Of a stretch of DNA of 64,000 nt, positions 51,149-60,990 are shown one piece after another. The stretch lies in the NCBI GenBank assembly GCA_001730015.1, contig MDLA01000081.1:35191-99190 (forward strand). Direction: 5' to 3'. Made by a program: the position numbers and the translations under genes. Source of the DNA: Chromatiales bacterium (ex Bugula neritina AB1) (GTDB lineage Bacteria; Pseudomonadota; Gammaproteobacteria; Granulosicoccales; Granulosicoccaceae). The number at the start of each line of letters is the position of its first letter. Within the stretch, counting starts at the first letter, position 1. Below the pieces are notes generated by a model that saw only the letters and a program-made list of their open reading frames with translations, searched no databases and was not told where the DNA came from.

Positions 51149-53776
51149 ATGGCTAGAAACGCAGTTGAGAAAGATCAGCTGGATGATTTTGTCGCGGAAA
51201 TAGAAACAGGCGGGCGTGATCCACACGGGTGGCAAGGCAAACTCATTGTCACCATCGCTTTTGTATGGGCACTATTCCAACTCTACATTGCGTCCAACCT
51301 ACCGTTCTATCTGGCCGACATAACCGGACTCAGCGTACTGGTCGTCACCAATTCAGACGCCCGCCTGATCCACCTGGCCTTTGGCCTCTTTCTCGCTGCA
51401 CTGGCCTTTCCACTATTCAAATCCTCACCGCGAGACCGTATTCCGTGGTATGACTGGGCACTCGCTATTATCGGGGTAACCTGCTGCCTTTACATCGCCT
51501 TTTTTCGAAATGAGATCGCCGTGCGAGCCGGGTTACCCACAACCTCCGATCTGATCATATCAGCCACAGGTATGATCGTTCTGGGCATAACTGTCTATCG
51601 AACTCTGGGCCTGCCGCTACTCATTATCGGGCTGGTGTTTGTCAGCTACGTATTTTTTGGTAACTCCGAAGTGCTGCCGGAAGCCATACAATGGAAAGGC
51701 GCATCATTCGGTAAAGCCATGTGGCATTTCTGGATGCAAAACGAAGGCGTATTCGGTGTTGCCCTCGGCGTCTCGGCTTCACTGATATTTCTGTTTGTAC
51801 TTTTCGGGTCAATCCTGGAAAAAGCCGGGGCCGGTAACTACTTTATAAAAATAGCGTTTGCGCTACTCGGGCACTACCGCGGGGGTCCTGCAAAAGCCGC
51901 AGTTGTCGCCTCAGCCATGAGCGGTTTATATTCAGGCTCATCCATCGCCAACACCGTAACAACCGGCACGTTCACTATTCCTCTGATGAAGCGAACCGGC
52001 TTCAGCGCGGAGAAAGCCGGAGCAATTGAAGTCGCCTCTTCCACCAATGGGCAATTGACACCTCCTGTTATGGGTGCCGCAGCCTTCCTGATAGCAGAAT
52101 TCACCGGCATAAGTTATACCGAAATATTAAAGCATGCTCTGGTACCGGCACTGGTCTCCTATATCGCACTGGTTTATATCGTTCACCTTGAAGCGTGCAA
52201 GATGGATCTAAAAGGATTGAGCAGGCCACCCAGCAGTGTCACATTGGCCAGCAAAGCAATGGGCTTTCTATTCGGTTTCATCCTGCTCGCCCTCCTTACC
52301 GGTGCCGTCTATTTCGGGCTTGGCTGGATTAAAACCAGTATGCCGGAGCAGGCATTTACCATCGTCGCATGCGGCGCGGCACTCGCGTATCTACTGTTGT
52401 TGTTTCAGGCTTCACGACACCCTGATTTAACCGTAGATGATCCCGATGCCCCAATAACCGAGCTACCTGAAGCCGGCGCAACCGCCATCACCGGGCTCTA
52501 CTACATTCTGCCTATTGTTATATTGATCTGGTGCATTGTTGTAGAACGCTTGTCACCCGGGCTATCTGCGTTCTGGGCAACCGTCGCAATGATCATCATC
52601 ACAATTACCCAGAACCCGATTAAATCACTGTTTCGCGGTACCGGTAATTACGTGCAACATTTTAAGACAGGCATAATCGATTTTAAAAACGGAATGATTG
52701 CCGGATCGCGCAATATGATCGGTATATCGGTTGCAACCGGTGTTGCCGGAATTATCGTTGGCACAATTTCATTGACTGGTGCCCATCAGGTGGTAGGGGA
52801 GTTCGTTGAATTTCTCTCCGGTGGCAGCCTGATTATCATGCTGATACTCGTTGCGATCATGAGCCTGATCCTCGGCATGGGCCTGCCAACAACGGCAAAT
52901 TATATTGTCGTATCATCCTTGATGGCACCGGTAATACTGACACTAGGTGCCAAGAGCGGGCTCATCGTACCGTTAATTGCTGTTCATTTATTTGTATTCT
53001 ATTTTGGCATTCTGGCAGACGATACTCCGCCCGTTGGTCTGGCAGCGTTTGCAGCATCGGCCATTTCCGGTGGCGATCCCATCAAAACCGGTATCCAGGG
53101 GTTCGCCTACGATATCCGAACCGCCCTACTTCCATTTCTATTTATATTCAACACTGAACTGCTATTGATTGATGTTTCAATTGCCAAGGCGATCTTTGTG
53201 TTTTTTGTCGCCGTGCTGGCGATGTTATTGTTCGCATCAGCAACCCAGGGCTATATGTTCACCCGTAATCGCCTATGGGAATCAGCAGCGCTGTTGCTCG
53301 TTGCATTCACCCTATTCCGACCGGGCTACTGGCTTGACCGGATCGCCCCGCCCTACGACATCATCCAACCTTCCAAAGTCTATGAAGTAGTCGGGGAAAC
53401 CACCCCCAACGGCGTAATCACCATGGTGGTCAGCGGACCGGACTTTGACACCGGTGAAATTACCAGCACAACTATCCTGGTGCCGCTGGGAGGCAGCTCA
53501 ATGGATGACGCCGCCGAGCGACTGCGTCAAGCCGGACTGGACGTCACTATAGAAGACGGCCAGACCCGCATCGACGAACCCTTTCCAGGTACACCATTTT
53601 TTGAAACAATCGGAAAGTCATTCGACTTTTATGGTGATGAATCCGTACAGATAGCTGAAGTTAAAACACCAGCTCAGCGAATGCCAAAAGAAGTTTTCTA
53701 TATTCCGGCATTGCTACTGCTGGCACTGGTTGTCTGGCTACAACGACGACGGGCCGCAAAGCAGGCACTTGCCTGA
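51149..53776 (+). CDS. Fused TRAP transporter permease (4TM/12TM) with DUF3394 tail
   Basis: The 875-residue protein joins a DctQ-like N-terminal part (about 30-200) and a DctM-like part (about 210-680) with SAMSGLYSGSSIANTVTTGT, SSTNGQLTPPVMGAAAFLIA, LGMGLPTTANYIVVSSLMAP and DDTPPVGLAAFAASAISGGD. The last 190 residues contain further membrane segments and a soluble DUF3394 domain (EVVGETTPNGVITMVVSGPD, AERLRQAGLDVTIEDGQ). Such fused permeases work with TAXI binding proteins. The first cytoplasmic segment is hydrophilic. Confidence 0.95.
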   Translation: MARNAVEKDQLDDFVAEIETGGRDPHGWQGKLIVTIAFVWALFQLYIASNLPFYLADITGLSVLVVTNSDARLIHLAFGLFLAALAFPLFKSSPRDRIPWYDWALAIIGVTCCLYIAFFRNEIAVRAGLPTTSDLIISATGMIVLGITVYRTLGLPLLIIGLVFVSYVFFGNSEVLPEAIQWKGASFGKAMWHFWMQNEGVFGVALGVSASLIFLFVLFGSILEKAGAGNYFIKIAFALLGHYRGGPAKAAVVASAMSGLYSGSSIANTVTTGTFTIPLMKRTGFSAEKAGAIEVASSTNGQLTPPVMGAAAFLIAEFTGISYTEILKHALVPALVSYIALVYIVHLEACKMDLKGLSRPPSSVTLASKAMGFLFGFILLALLTGAVYFGLGWIKTSMPEQAFTIVACGAALAYLLLLFQASRHPDLTVDDPDAPITELPEAGATAITGLYYILPIVILIWCIVVERLSPGLSAFWATVAMIIITITQNPIKSLFRGTGNYVQHFKTGIIDFKNGMIAGSRNMIGISVATGVAGIIVGTISLTGAHQVVGEFVEFLSGGSLIIMLILVAIMSLILGMGLPTTANYIVVSSLMAPVILTLGAKSGLIVPLIAVHLFVFYFGILADDTPPVGLAAFAASAISGGDPIKTGIQGFAYDIRTALLPFLFIFNTELLLIDVSIAKAIFVFFVAVLAMLLFASATQGYMFTRNRLWESAALLLVAFTLFRPGYWLDRIAPPYDIIQPSKVYEVVGETTPNGVITMVVSGPDFDTGEITSTTILVPLGGSSMDDAAERLRQAGLDVTIEDGQTRIDEPFPGTPFFETIGKSFDFYGDESVQIAEVKTPAQRMPKEVFYIPALLLLALVVWLQRRRAAKQALA

Positions 53777-53799
53777 TTCAGACTGCTTTGAGCGCACAT

Positions 53800-53824
53800 A
53801 TTGCCATCGGGGATCGATGGCAAT
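53800..53824 (+). terminator. Hairpin after the TRAP permease gene
   Basis: ATTGCCATCG and CGATGGCAAT form a perfect 10-bp stem with a five-base loop, 23 bases after the stop. There is no T tract. Confidence 0.55.
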
Positions 53825-53897
53825 GCCCTGTTTCCAATTCAGGCCCATTTCAGGCGGCTTTACTGATCGCACTCAGGCTTAAACCGCACTACTCTTA

Positions 53898-53984
53898 GGA
53901 TTGATGGAATCTCACTGGGGATTGATGGAATCTCACTGGATCTTTGATTCCACCGAGAATTTTTTCTCTTGCAAATATCAGTAA
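53898..53984 (+). repeat. Dispersed intergenic repeat, copy B, with 21-bp tandem duplication
   Basis: Positions 53919-53984 match 3435-3501 closely, including GGAATC...GATTCC, the T run and CTCTTGCAAATATCAGTAA. The first 21 bases of this copy are duplicated perfectly in tandem (53898-53918 and 53919-53939). The TTG of the next gene follows at once. Confidence 0.8.
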
Positions 53985-54386
53985 TTGTCCAAAAAAACGC
54001 AGCATAATTTATTGACCTACAAACGCACAGCCGGCTACCTTCTTTTGCCGCCACTCCTGTTTGCGGTTGGCTGGCTAGCCGGAACCTATGGCAGCTCCGT
54101 ATTTAATTTATTTAAACGTTACTCCGCCGAAGCCTACCTCAATAAATACAATGTCGCTTCCGGTGCAGATATCACCACCTCAACGTATTTCGTAACCGTA
54201 AGCGATAGCACCGGGCTATTAACGCTGGCCACACAACGAAGCGATATTCTGTCCGTCAAACCGACAAAGTACGACAGCCTGTTCCACGTTGAAGTGGACG
54301 TCGCCACACGGCGGGAACGGGTCAATGAAATGCGCTCATTACCGGGGATCAGCACCGTTTTTACCGTCCCGTTTATTTGCCACTGA
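53985..54386 (+). CDS. Small membrane-anchored protein of unknown function
   Basis: The 133-residue frame opens with TTG right after the repeat; no Shine-Dalgarno is visible, so a later TTG at 54012 is possible. The product has one membrane segment (AGYLLLPPLLFAVGWLAGTY, about residues 16-35) and an extracytoplasmic domain of about 95 residues with TYFVTVSDSTGLLTLATQ and FHVEVDVATRRERVNEMRSL. The alternating pattern suggests a small mixed alpha/beta fold. I recognise no family. The upstream copy-B repeat may be its control region. Confidence 0.6.
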   Translation: MSKKTQHNLLTYKRTAGYLLLPPLLFAVGWLAGTYGSSVFNLFKRYSAEAYLNKYNVASGADITTSTYFVTVSDSTGLLTLATQRSDILSVKPTKYDSLFHVEVDVATRRERVNEMRSLPGISTVFTVPFICH

Positions 54387-54521
54387 TCTTTTCGACTACA
54401 TCGATTCCCTGAAAAAATCGATGAGAACTGCCGACCTTGTCGTGTTCGACTGCCTTCAGCTGTGATTATAGAAAATTGCCGATCCAGCCCGGGGTGATAT
54501 CAGTTTCTCGCCCGCGAATAT

Positions 54522-55013
54522 TTAATCATGCTCCAGCGGCACGATCGACACAGCATCGCCAACAGCTATAATTCCACTGGCAGTTACCCTTGCGGTAATC
54601 CCGCCATGCCCCCTGACTGCGTTGTAACCCCCTTCCCCGAATATTTGCTCCATGCGGCTGCATGGGTGGCAGAGACCGGTAATTTCCAGCTCTACACTAC
54701 CAATAGTTATTGATCTGTTTTTTAGCGAAAGAAGATTCAGACCGGCCACCACCAGATTACGGCGTAGCTGATCCGGCGTAACCAACGGCAGGCCGACACA
54801 GCTCGCTATTACCGGAAGATGCTCCGCCTGTATCAAGGTAACGTGCCGATCACCACTGCGGCCGCTGTAACGATCATTGAGAAGACCGGATTCTGTAGTG
54901 GCTTCTGCTTTGTCGACACTGAGCATCGGAGCACGTCGCTCAGGGCGAAGCCCGATCCAGATGATTTCACCCTGCCGTGGATAGGTATCCAGCAACTGCT
55001 TCATGGTTTTCAT
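54522..55013 (-). CDS. MOSC-domain protein
   Basis: The 163-residue protein is a lone MOSC domain with IIWIGLRPERRAPMLSVDKA at the start, GDRHVTLIQAEHLPVIAS, QLRRNLVVAGLNLLSLKNR and the sulfur-carrying cysteine region LEITGLCHPCSRMEQIFG. MOSC domains bind molybdenum cofactor or carry sulfur for metal-sulfur centres. It may serve the molybdenum hydroxylase encoded in this window, but other molybdoenzymes are equally possible. Confidence 0.88.
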   Translation of the reverse strand: MKTMKQLLDTYPRQGEIIWIGLRPERRAPMLSVDKAEATTESGLLNDRYSGRSGDRHVTLIQAEHLPVIASCVGLPLVTPDQLRRNLVVAGLNLLSLKNRSITIGSVELEITGLCHPCSRMEQIFGEGGYNAVRGHGGITARVTASGIIAVGDAVSIVPLEHD

Positions 55014-55087
55014 CAGTGACTTACCGTGACATTTTTTGCAAATATAAAAATCGCAATTAAGCAGTAACCCAACCAGTATTTCTGAGA

Positions 55088-55681
55088 TCAGACTGGTGTA
55101 CGCCCGGCGAATGCATGCGACAAGGTACCACCATCGACGTACTCCAGCTCCCCACCCAGTGGCACACCGTGGGCAATTCGCATCACTGACAGATTACGCG
55201 CGCGTGCCAGCTCACCGATATAGTGCGCAGTGGCTTCACCTTCAACTGTGGAGTTAGTCGCTAGAATTATTTCAGTCACACCGCCGTTATCGAAACGCTC
55301 AACCAAAACCTCTAAACCCAGCTGCTCGGGACCTATACCATCCAGCGGAGAAAGCTTGCCATGCAGTACAAAATACTTTCCCCGAAAATCTGTGGCTTTT
55401 TCCAGTGCTGCCATATCAGAGGGTGATTCAACAATGCAGAGTTTCGACTGCTCACGCGAACTATCCACACAAATCCGACACACTTCAGATTCGGTAAAGT
55501 TCCGGCATTGCTGGCAGTGACCAATGCGCTCCATTGACAACTGCAAATACTCGGATAGCCGTAGACCACCCTCTCGATTGCGCTGTAACAGATGATACGC
55601 CATACGCTGCGCAGACTTGGGGCCGACACCGGGCAGGCAGCGCAGAGACTCAATCAACTGTTCCAGAAGTGGCTCAGACAC
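55088..55681 (-). CDS. recR: Recombination protein RecR
   Basis: The GTG at 55681 gives 197 residues starting [20 protein letters not shown], the usual RecR start; the frame is open to 55747. The protein has the helix-hairpin-helix [16 protein letters not shown], the zinc finger [16 protein letters not shown] and a Toprim domain with [13 protein letters not shown] and [17 protein letters not shown]. It acts with RecO and RecF to load RecA at gaps. It ends the dnaX-ybaB-recR operon. Confidence 0.94.
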   Translation of the reverse strand: MSEPLLEQLIESLRCLPGVGPKSAQRMAYHLLQRNREGGLRLSEYLQLSMERIGHCQQCRNFTESEVCRICVDSSREQSKLCIVESPSDMAALEKATDFRGKYFVLHGKLSPLDGIGPEQLGLEVLVERFDNGGVTEIILATNSTVEGEATAHYIGELARARNLSVMRIAHGVPLGGELEYVDGGTLSHAFAGRTPV

Positions 55682-55810
55682 GGTGGTACAACCAGCAAAT
55701 CGTGGCGGATTCAACGTGACTGTCTGTGCGTACAGCAAGGCGTACAATTAAAGACATAGTTATTCTACGTATAGAAAGTTCCACAGCCTGCAGAGATCGG
55801 CCATAAACCA

Positions 55811-56134
55811 CTAGAATGGCAGCTTCATTCCGGGTGGAAGTTGCAGACCTGCCGTTGCCCCGGCCATGGTTTCCCGACTGGCGGTTTCCAGACGCTGTGC
55901 CGCGTCATTGACTGCAGCGGCGACCAGATCTTCCAGCATTTCTTTATCATCACCCATTAAGCTGGCGTCGATATCGACTTTGCGTAATTCGTGACGACCG
56001 GTCATCACTACCTTCACGAGTCCACCACCGGCATGGCCCTCGACTTCCAGATTCGCTACTTCTTCCTGCGCCTTTTGCATTTTCTCTTGCATCTGCTGCG
56101 CTTGTTTCATCATGCCGCCTAAACCACCTTTCAT
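55811..56134 (-). CDS. ybaB: YbaB/EbfC nucleoid-associated protein
   Basis: The 107-residue protein (ATG at 56134, or 56140 two codons earlier) has a Met/Gln-rich N terminus [20 protein letters not shown], then [20 protein letters not shown] and [17 protein letters not shown], and ends LPPGMKLPF. It binds DNA as a dimer and often lies between dnaX and recR, as here. Confidence 0.96.
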   Translation of the reverse strand: MKGGLGGMMKQAQQMQEKMQKAQEEVANLEVEGHAGGGLVKVVMTGRHELRKVDIDASLMGDDKEMLEDLVAAAVNDAAQRLETASRETMAGATAGLQLPPGMKLPF

Positions 56135-56360
56135 AACCAACCCTTTTTTTCGTCAATTTAAAATCTCTGTTTAAAACCGCCCACCTGTGGTGAGCAAACA
56201 TCTTCAGTCCGGTTATCTGATATAGAAAAAGCAAAAAGCCTTACAGATCAAACTACCGGCAGACACTGCCACCGCACGCATTCAGACCGGGTGCTTCGCC
56301 CGGACAGACTCCAGGCGGCTGTTCGAGAAAGAATGATTTACGGCCGATGCTGCCAGCCAC

Positions 56361-58151
56361 TTAATCTTCCTTGTCTTTAGTCTCATCATCAATAGGCTTG
56401 ATGCTACCGGTATTCACGGTGCCACCAAACTTATCGCAAATCTCCTTAACTACCGGGTCTTCGGTTATCGCCGCATGGGCCGATTGCAACCTCGCCTGCT
56501 CAGCCTGCTTAGCTGCGAGTGCCGGTGTCGCGACCGTTAATTCCTTCGGGACTTCTACTTTGAGCTGCACTTCGCCAGCGGCATAGACCGACAATTTTTC
56601 CCGCAACCGCTCCTTCCACCGTGGTGCTGCCAGTGTCTCGTATTCCGGATCCAGTCGCAGCAATACCTGATCTCCGCTCGCACTAACCAGCACACAATTA
56701 CGAGCGAGCTGTAAAGGCATTCCCGACACGGGTAACTCTGCAACAATCCCGCCCCACTGTTCTGTTTCCCACGACAATTGTGCAGGTGGCAGCTGCGGCT
56801 CTGGTTCAGACCTGGATTCAGGCACAGAGTCAGATGCTTTACTGCTCTGCCCGACCGGCTTCGACGCGGTGGCAGCCCTTGGAACAACTTTCTCAGGCGA
56901 AGGTGCTGCGACCACCTTTGCGGGCGGTGCGGGTCGCGCAGGTTTTGTCACGGAAGCTGTATCAGCCCGAGGTTTTGCTACAGCCGGCTTTCTTGCAGGG
57001 GGCGCAGATTGCGCAACTTGCGGAGCTGCTGCCCCGGCCTGTGCAATCTGCTCCGGCGCATTCGCCATTGCCGGTTTGAACGCCAGCATGCGGATCAGCG
57101 TCATCTCCAGCGCTTGCCGCTGATCTGGTGCAAATGGCAGATCACGCCGCCCCAGCAGCCCGATCTGATACCACAGCTGGACATCTTCGGGCGCTATAGC
57201 CGCTGCAAAAGCGCGCAAACGCTGTTCGTCGTGTACTTCCCCCGGGCGCAGCTTGTCAATTGTCTGCAACAGAGCGAGCTGGTGCAACAAACCCAGCAGT
57301 TCTCCAAGCACATAGCCGTAATCCGGCACGTACTCAGCCAGTGCGTCCACGTGCTCAAAAATTTCATCGCCACGATCACGTGCCAGCGCATCCAGCAAAT
57401 CGTAGAGACGCGACGGAGAAAACCGGCCCAGCATTGCTTCTACTTCTGCCGCTGAAACCTTCCCTTGTCCGTAGGCTATCGCCTGATCGAGCAGGCTCAA
57501 CGCGTCTCTTACACTGCCATCAGCGGCGCGCGCTATATGAGCTACAGCCCCTTCTTCATATTCAACCGATTCCTTATCCAGCAGTTTGCCGAGATAGGGT
57601 CGCAGCAGCTGATCGGGCAGTTGCTTTAAATTGAACTGCAAACAGCGCGAAAGTACGGTAATCGGGAGTTTTTGCGGATCAGTGGTTGCCAGCAGGAATT
57701 TTACATGCGGCGGCGGTTCTTCAAGCGTCTTCAGTAGCGCATTAAAACTGCTCTTGGAAAACATATGTACTTCATCGATCAGGTAGACCTTATACCGGCC
57801 ACTACCCGGCGCATAGGCCATGTTATCGAGTAGTTCCCGGGTATCGTCTACACCTGTTCGCGATGCCGCGTCTACCTCGATCAGATCGAGAAACCGCCCT
57901 TCATCTACCTGTTTACAGGCCGAACATTCACCACAGGGCGACGAACTGATACCGTTTTCGCAATTGAGGCTTTTGGCGAAAATTCGCGCAACCGTCGTTT
58001 TACCAACACCGCGGGTGCCGGTAAACAAATACGCATGATGCAAACGATCATGATCCAAAGCATTGGTAAGCGCACGCAGTACGTGCTCCTGACCAATCAT
58101 TTCATCGAATTTTTTCGGGCGATAGCGTCGCGCCAGTGCTTCGTAAGCCAT
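56361..58151 (-). CDS. dnaX: DNA polymerase III subunits gamma/tau
   Basis: The 596-residue protein has Walker A FTGTRGVGKTTVARI (about 42-56), a zinc module with four Cys (CENGISSSPCGECSACKQ), Walker B VYLIDEVHMFS and the sensor region LLATTDPQKLPITVLSRC. After the clamp-loader domains comes a Pro/Ala/Lys-rich linker (about 365-460) and a tau-specific C-terminal domain. It organises the replisome and loads the beta clamp. No obvious A AAA AAG slippery site was found for making gamma, so that route is unsupported here. Confidence 0.97.
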   Translation of the reverse strand: MAYEALARRYRPKKFDEMIGQEHVLRALTNALDHDRLHHAYLFTGTRGVGKTTVARIFAKSLNCENGISSSPCGECSACKQVDEGRFLDLIEVDAASRTGVDDTRELLDNMAYAPGSGRYKVYLIDEVHMFSKSSFNALLKTLEEPPPHVKFLLATTDPQKLPITVLSRCLQFNLKQLPDQLLRPYLGKLLDKESVEYEEGAVAHIARAADGSVRDALSLLDQAIAYGQGKVSAAEVEAMLGRFSPSRLYDLLDALARDRGDEIFEHVDALAEYVPDYGYVLGELLGLLHQLALLQTIDKLRPGEVHDEQRLRAFAAAIAPEDVQLWYQIGLLGRRDLPFAPDQRQALEMTLIRMLAFKPAMANAPEQIAQAGAAAPQVAQSAPPARKPAVAKPRADTASVTKPARPAPPAKVVAAPSPEKVVPRAATASKPVGQSSKASDSVPESRSEPEPQLPPAQLSWETEQWGGIVAELPVSGMPLQLARNCVLVSASGDQVLLRLDPEYETLAAPRWKERLREKLSVYAAGEVQLKVEVPKELTVATPALAAKQAEQARLQSAHAAITEDPVVKEICDKFGGTVNTGSIKPIDDETKDKED

Positions 58152-58321
58152 ATTCAGTCAGCGCTCGATAAAAGTGCAGTCCGGGCCCGATCTACTGTTT
58201 TCATCGAGAGTTCTTGCTTCGAGGGTTCTTCGCTGCGAATTATCGCGATCGGAAAGTGAAAGGAGAGTCGGCACCTTCGATGCTACGCCGACCATTGTAT
58301 TAAATGAATAGTAAGATCAAT

Positions 58322-58438
58322 GGTGGCGCTTCGCACCAGCCACATCCCGGCACCCGAGTCCACCGCTGCCGCTGCTCCCTTCCAGGCCTGACGGGGTTCA
58401 CGGCTTATCGTCGCGAGAGGGCCGATGCGAAGCACCAT
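58322..58438 (-). ncRNA. ffs: 4.5S signal recognition particle RNA
   Basis: On the minus strand the segment contains CAGGCCTGGAAGGGAGCAGC, the conserved SRP domain with its GGAA tetraloop and asymmetric loop, and GCCGGGATGTGGCTGGT near the 3' end as in small bacterial SRP RNA. The outer ends (GGTGCTTCGCA and TGCGAAGC) pair to close a long rod of about 100-115 bases. It lies just upstream of dnaX on the same strand. Exact ends may differ by a few bases. Confidence 0.95.
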
Positions 58439-58689
58439 TGACCGATCCCCCATTGTCAGGGTTAGCCGTCCAGCTTTCAAGAGTAAGCTGCAATACATCT
58501 GCAGAGAAATCACTGAAAGCGACAGTATCACCGTGCTCCGTGGTTAATTAATATCAGCGTACCACGCAACTTACCCCTCGATCACAAGTTCAGGAGACCG
58601 GTTGAATCACTGAATGTCGTGCCCGTTACAGAAGTGATAGAGTGAAGCGGAGTCTCCTCCGACATACAACCAAAGGTTACCCGGGGAAA

Positions 58690-59376
58690 ATGGTCGCGCA
58701 CATACTGGTCGTTGAAGACGAATCCGGAATACGCAATCTGATTGGCGACACACTCAGCGAACAGGGCTTCCGGGTTACCCCTGCTCGCAGTGCTGCAGTC
58801 GCCCGGGCTACTCTGGAACAGAGCACGCCAGATCTCGCGATCATCGACTGGATGATGCCACAGGTATCCGGACTGGACTTTATCCGGCAATTGCGTCGTC
58901 AGGAACTAACCCGTGATCTGCCGGTAATCCTGCTGACTGCCCGCGCAACTGAAGACGACACCATTCAGGGGCTTGATGCCGGCGCGGATGATTACATCAC
59001 CAAACCATTTTCAACCCGCGAACTGGTGTCCCGGGTTAACGCCCTGCTACGTCGCAGTGCCGGTCACAGCAAGCCGGAACTGCTGGCACACGGAAAGCTA
59101 ACATTAAACAACCAAACACATCGAGTAAAAATCGATGGTACAACTGTCGCTCTCGGGCAGACCGAATTTCGCTTGCTGGCCTTTTTTCTCAGATACCCAG
59201 ACCGGGTTTTCAGCCGTGCTCAACTGCTTGACAACGTATGGGGGCAAAACCATTTTATCGAAGAGCGAACCGTCGATGTTCATATCTTACGGCTCAGAAA
59301 AGCACTGCGCGAGCATCTGGCAGATGACGTTATTGATACCGTACGTGGCGCAGGCTACCGATTGACCGCGCTGTAA
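58690..59376 (+). CDS. phoB: Phosphate regulon response regulator PhoB
   Basis: The ATG at 58690 gives 228 residues (ILVVEDESGIRNLI). The receiver domain has the phospho-Asp in LAIIDWMMPQVSGLDF and Lys in ITKPFSTREL; the C-terminal winged helix (LGQTEFRLLAFFLRYP, RTVDVHILRLRKAL, RGAGYRLTAL) binds Pho boxes. It precedes phoR and the pst genes. Activation of pst genes at the Pho box before pstS is expected. Confidence 0.96.
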   Translation: MVAHILVVEDESGIRNLIGDTLSEQGFRVTPARSAAVARATLEQSTPDLAIIDWMMPQVSGLDFIRQLRRQELTRDLPVILLTARATEDDTIQGLDAGADDYITKPFSTRELVSRVNALLRRSAGHSKPELLAHGKLTLNNQTHRVKIDGTTVALGQTEFRLLAFFLRYPDRVFSRAQLLDNVWGQNHFIEERTVDVHILRLRKALREHLADDVIDTVRGAGYRLTAL

Positions 59377-59497
59377 CACACCCTGATAATCAGCGGCCTG
59401 TACACACTGATAATCACCAGCCTGTACATATTGGCACTGCGGTAACTCGCGTGCTCACTCAACTCTACGCCACAAATCAATCCGGCACAGGAATTAC

Positions 59498-60841
59498 ATG
59501 GCAGTGAAATCCCACTGGTCAGGCGAAAAAGCGCGCTTTGCGCTCGTTGCAGTGTTCGGCGCAGTGATCGGCCTGATAGTGGGTTATCTGTGGATCGGCC
59601 TCAGCGTCGCTTTTATTTGCTACAGCGGCTGGTTGCTGTATCAGGCCCGACAAGTCGATCTGTGGTTGCAAAAAGGCGCAAAGCGATCTACCGCGCCGGA
59701 TACCGAAGGAGTTATCGGTCATATCGAGCAACTGATCTTTCGCAGCAAGCAAAGTGACAAAAAACGCAAAGCGCGCCTGAAGAAAATTGTCGGCCTGTAT
59801 AACCAGTCAGCGGCTGCGCTGCCAGACGCCACCGTCGTTACCGACCACAACTATGAAATTATCTGGTCTAACGATGCAGCAAAGCGTCATCTGGGTATCT
59901 ACAGCAACCGCGACGAAGGCCAGCGGCTCGACAATCTGGTGCGCAGCCCTGAATTTCAGAGCTATCTTGGCCAACCTCAGCCGGAAGATACCGAGCTGGA
60001 ACTGATCTCTCCGGTTAACAACAAGCTCACCTTGTCGATCAAGCGTGTCAGATACGCTGAAAATATGTACTTATTCAGTGCCCGTGATGTCAGCCAGCGG
60101 GTCCTGCTTCGCGCCACACGGGCGGCATTTGTAGCCAATGCCTCACATGAGCTGAAAACCCCGCTAACGGTGGTCAACGGCTATCTCGAAATGCTCGCTG
60201 AAGATAAAGACCTGTCAGAGCAGGCGCAACGCAAAATTGCTCTGGCCTCACAACATGCTACTCGCATGACAGACATCGTCACGGATATGCTGACCTTGTC
60301 ACGGCTGGAAAATCAGGGGATCGATGAAAGTAAATTGCAATTGCTCGATTTAGCCTCCCTGTTGCAGCGCACCGTTTCCGATTTATCGGTGCAGCCTTCC
60401 GCCAGCGCGCATTCGTTTGATCTTGCACTGGATCAATCAGTACTGCTTCTGGGCAGCGAACTCGAAATTAAAAGTATCTGCAACAATCTTTGTCACAATG
60501 CTTTGCAACACACACCGGCCGGTACCAATATAACCATCAGCTGGGCTAAAACATTCGACAACGGTGCTGAATTGATCATCCAGGACGACGGCCCCGGCAT
60601 TAACGCTCGCGATCTCCCCCACATTACCGAACGTTTCTATCGCGCCGATACCGAGCAATCCCGGGAGTCAGGCGGAACCGGGCTGGGCCTGGCAATCGTC
60701 AAGCACATAGTGCAACGTCACAACGGGACACTGGTTATCGACAGCACCCTTGGCACCGGTACGCAAATAACCATCCGGTTTCCGGCAGATCAGATCAGTT
60801 TAACAACTCCGGCTGACAAGGTTTCTGTTGCAGCAAACTAG
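59498..60841 (+). CDS. phoR: Phosphate regulon sensor kinase PhoR
   Basis: The 447-residue protein has two membrane segments at the N terminus (about 13-50), a PAS domain (about 105-200) and a kinase core with H-box ASHELKTPLTVVNGYLEML, N-box NNLCHNALQHTP, G1 DDGPGI and G2 GGTGLGLAIVKHIV. It lacks a large periplasmic domain, as in PhoR proteins that sense through the PstSCAB/PhoU complex. It is 121 bases after phoB on the same strand. Confidence 0.95.
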   Translation: MAVKSHWSGEKARFALVAVFGAVIGLIVGYLWIGLSVAFICYSGWLLYQARQVDLWLQKGAKRSTAPDTEGVIGHIEQLIFRSKQSDKKRKARLKKIVGLYNQSAAALPDATVVTDHNYEIIWSNDAAKRHLGIYSNRDEGQRLDNLVRSPEFQSYLGQPQPEDTELELISPVNNKLTLSIKRVRYAENMYLFSARDVSQRVLLRATRAAFVANASHELKTPLTVVNGYLEMLAEDKDLSEQAQRKIALASQHATRMTDIVTDMLTLSRLENQGIDESKLQLLDLASLLQRTVSDLSVQPSASAHSFDLALDQSVLLLGSELEIKSICNNLCHNALQHTPAGTNITISWAKTFDNGAELIIQDDGPGINARDLPHITERFYRADTEQSRESGGTGLGLAIVKHIVQRHNGTLVIDSTLGTGTQITIRFPADQISLTTPADKVSVAAN

Positions 60842-60923
60842 CTGTTTTGCCTGCTTACTCTGCAAATACAAACCACAGGTAAACTGCCGTCGCCCCTGCA
60901 ATGAATCACTATTATTTGCAACA

Positions 60924-60941
60924 ATGTCATAATAGTTTCAT
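60924..60941 (+). promoter_or_regulatory. Pho box upstream of pstS
   Basis: ATGTCAT-AATA-GTTTCAT fits the Pho box plan of two 7-base half-sites (consensus CTGTCAT, four bases, CTGTCAT) with two or three mismatches. It lies 50 bases before the pstS ATG, where PhoB would activate. Confidence 0.75.
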
Positions 60942-60990
60942 ATTCATCGCTTAGGGTTCATACCACAATCATTATCAGAGAGTTCAACCG

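Noticed and set aside
56361..58151. Programmed frameshift in dnaX
   Set aside because: No A AAA AAG-type slippery site with a following hairpin could be identified in the tau linker.
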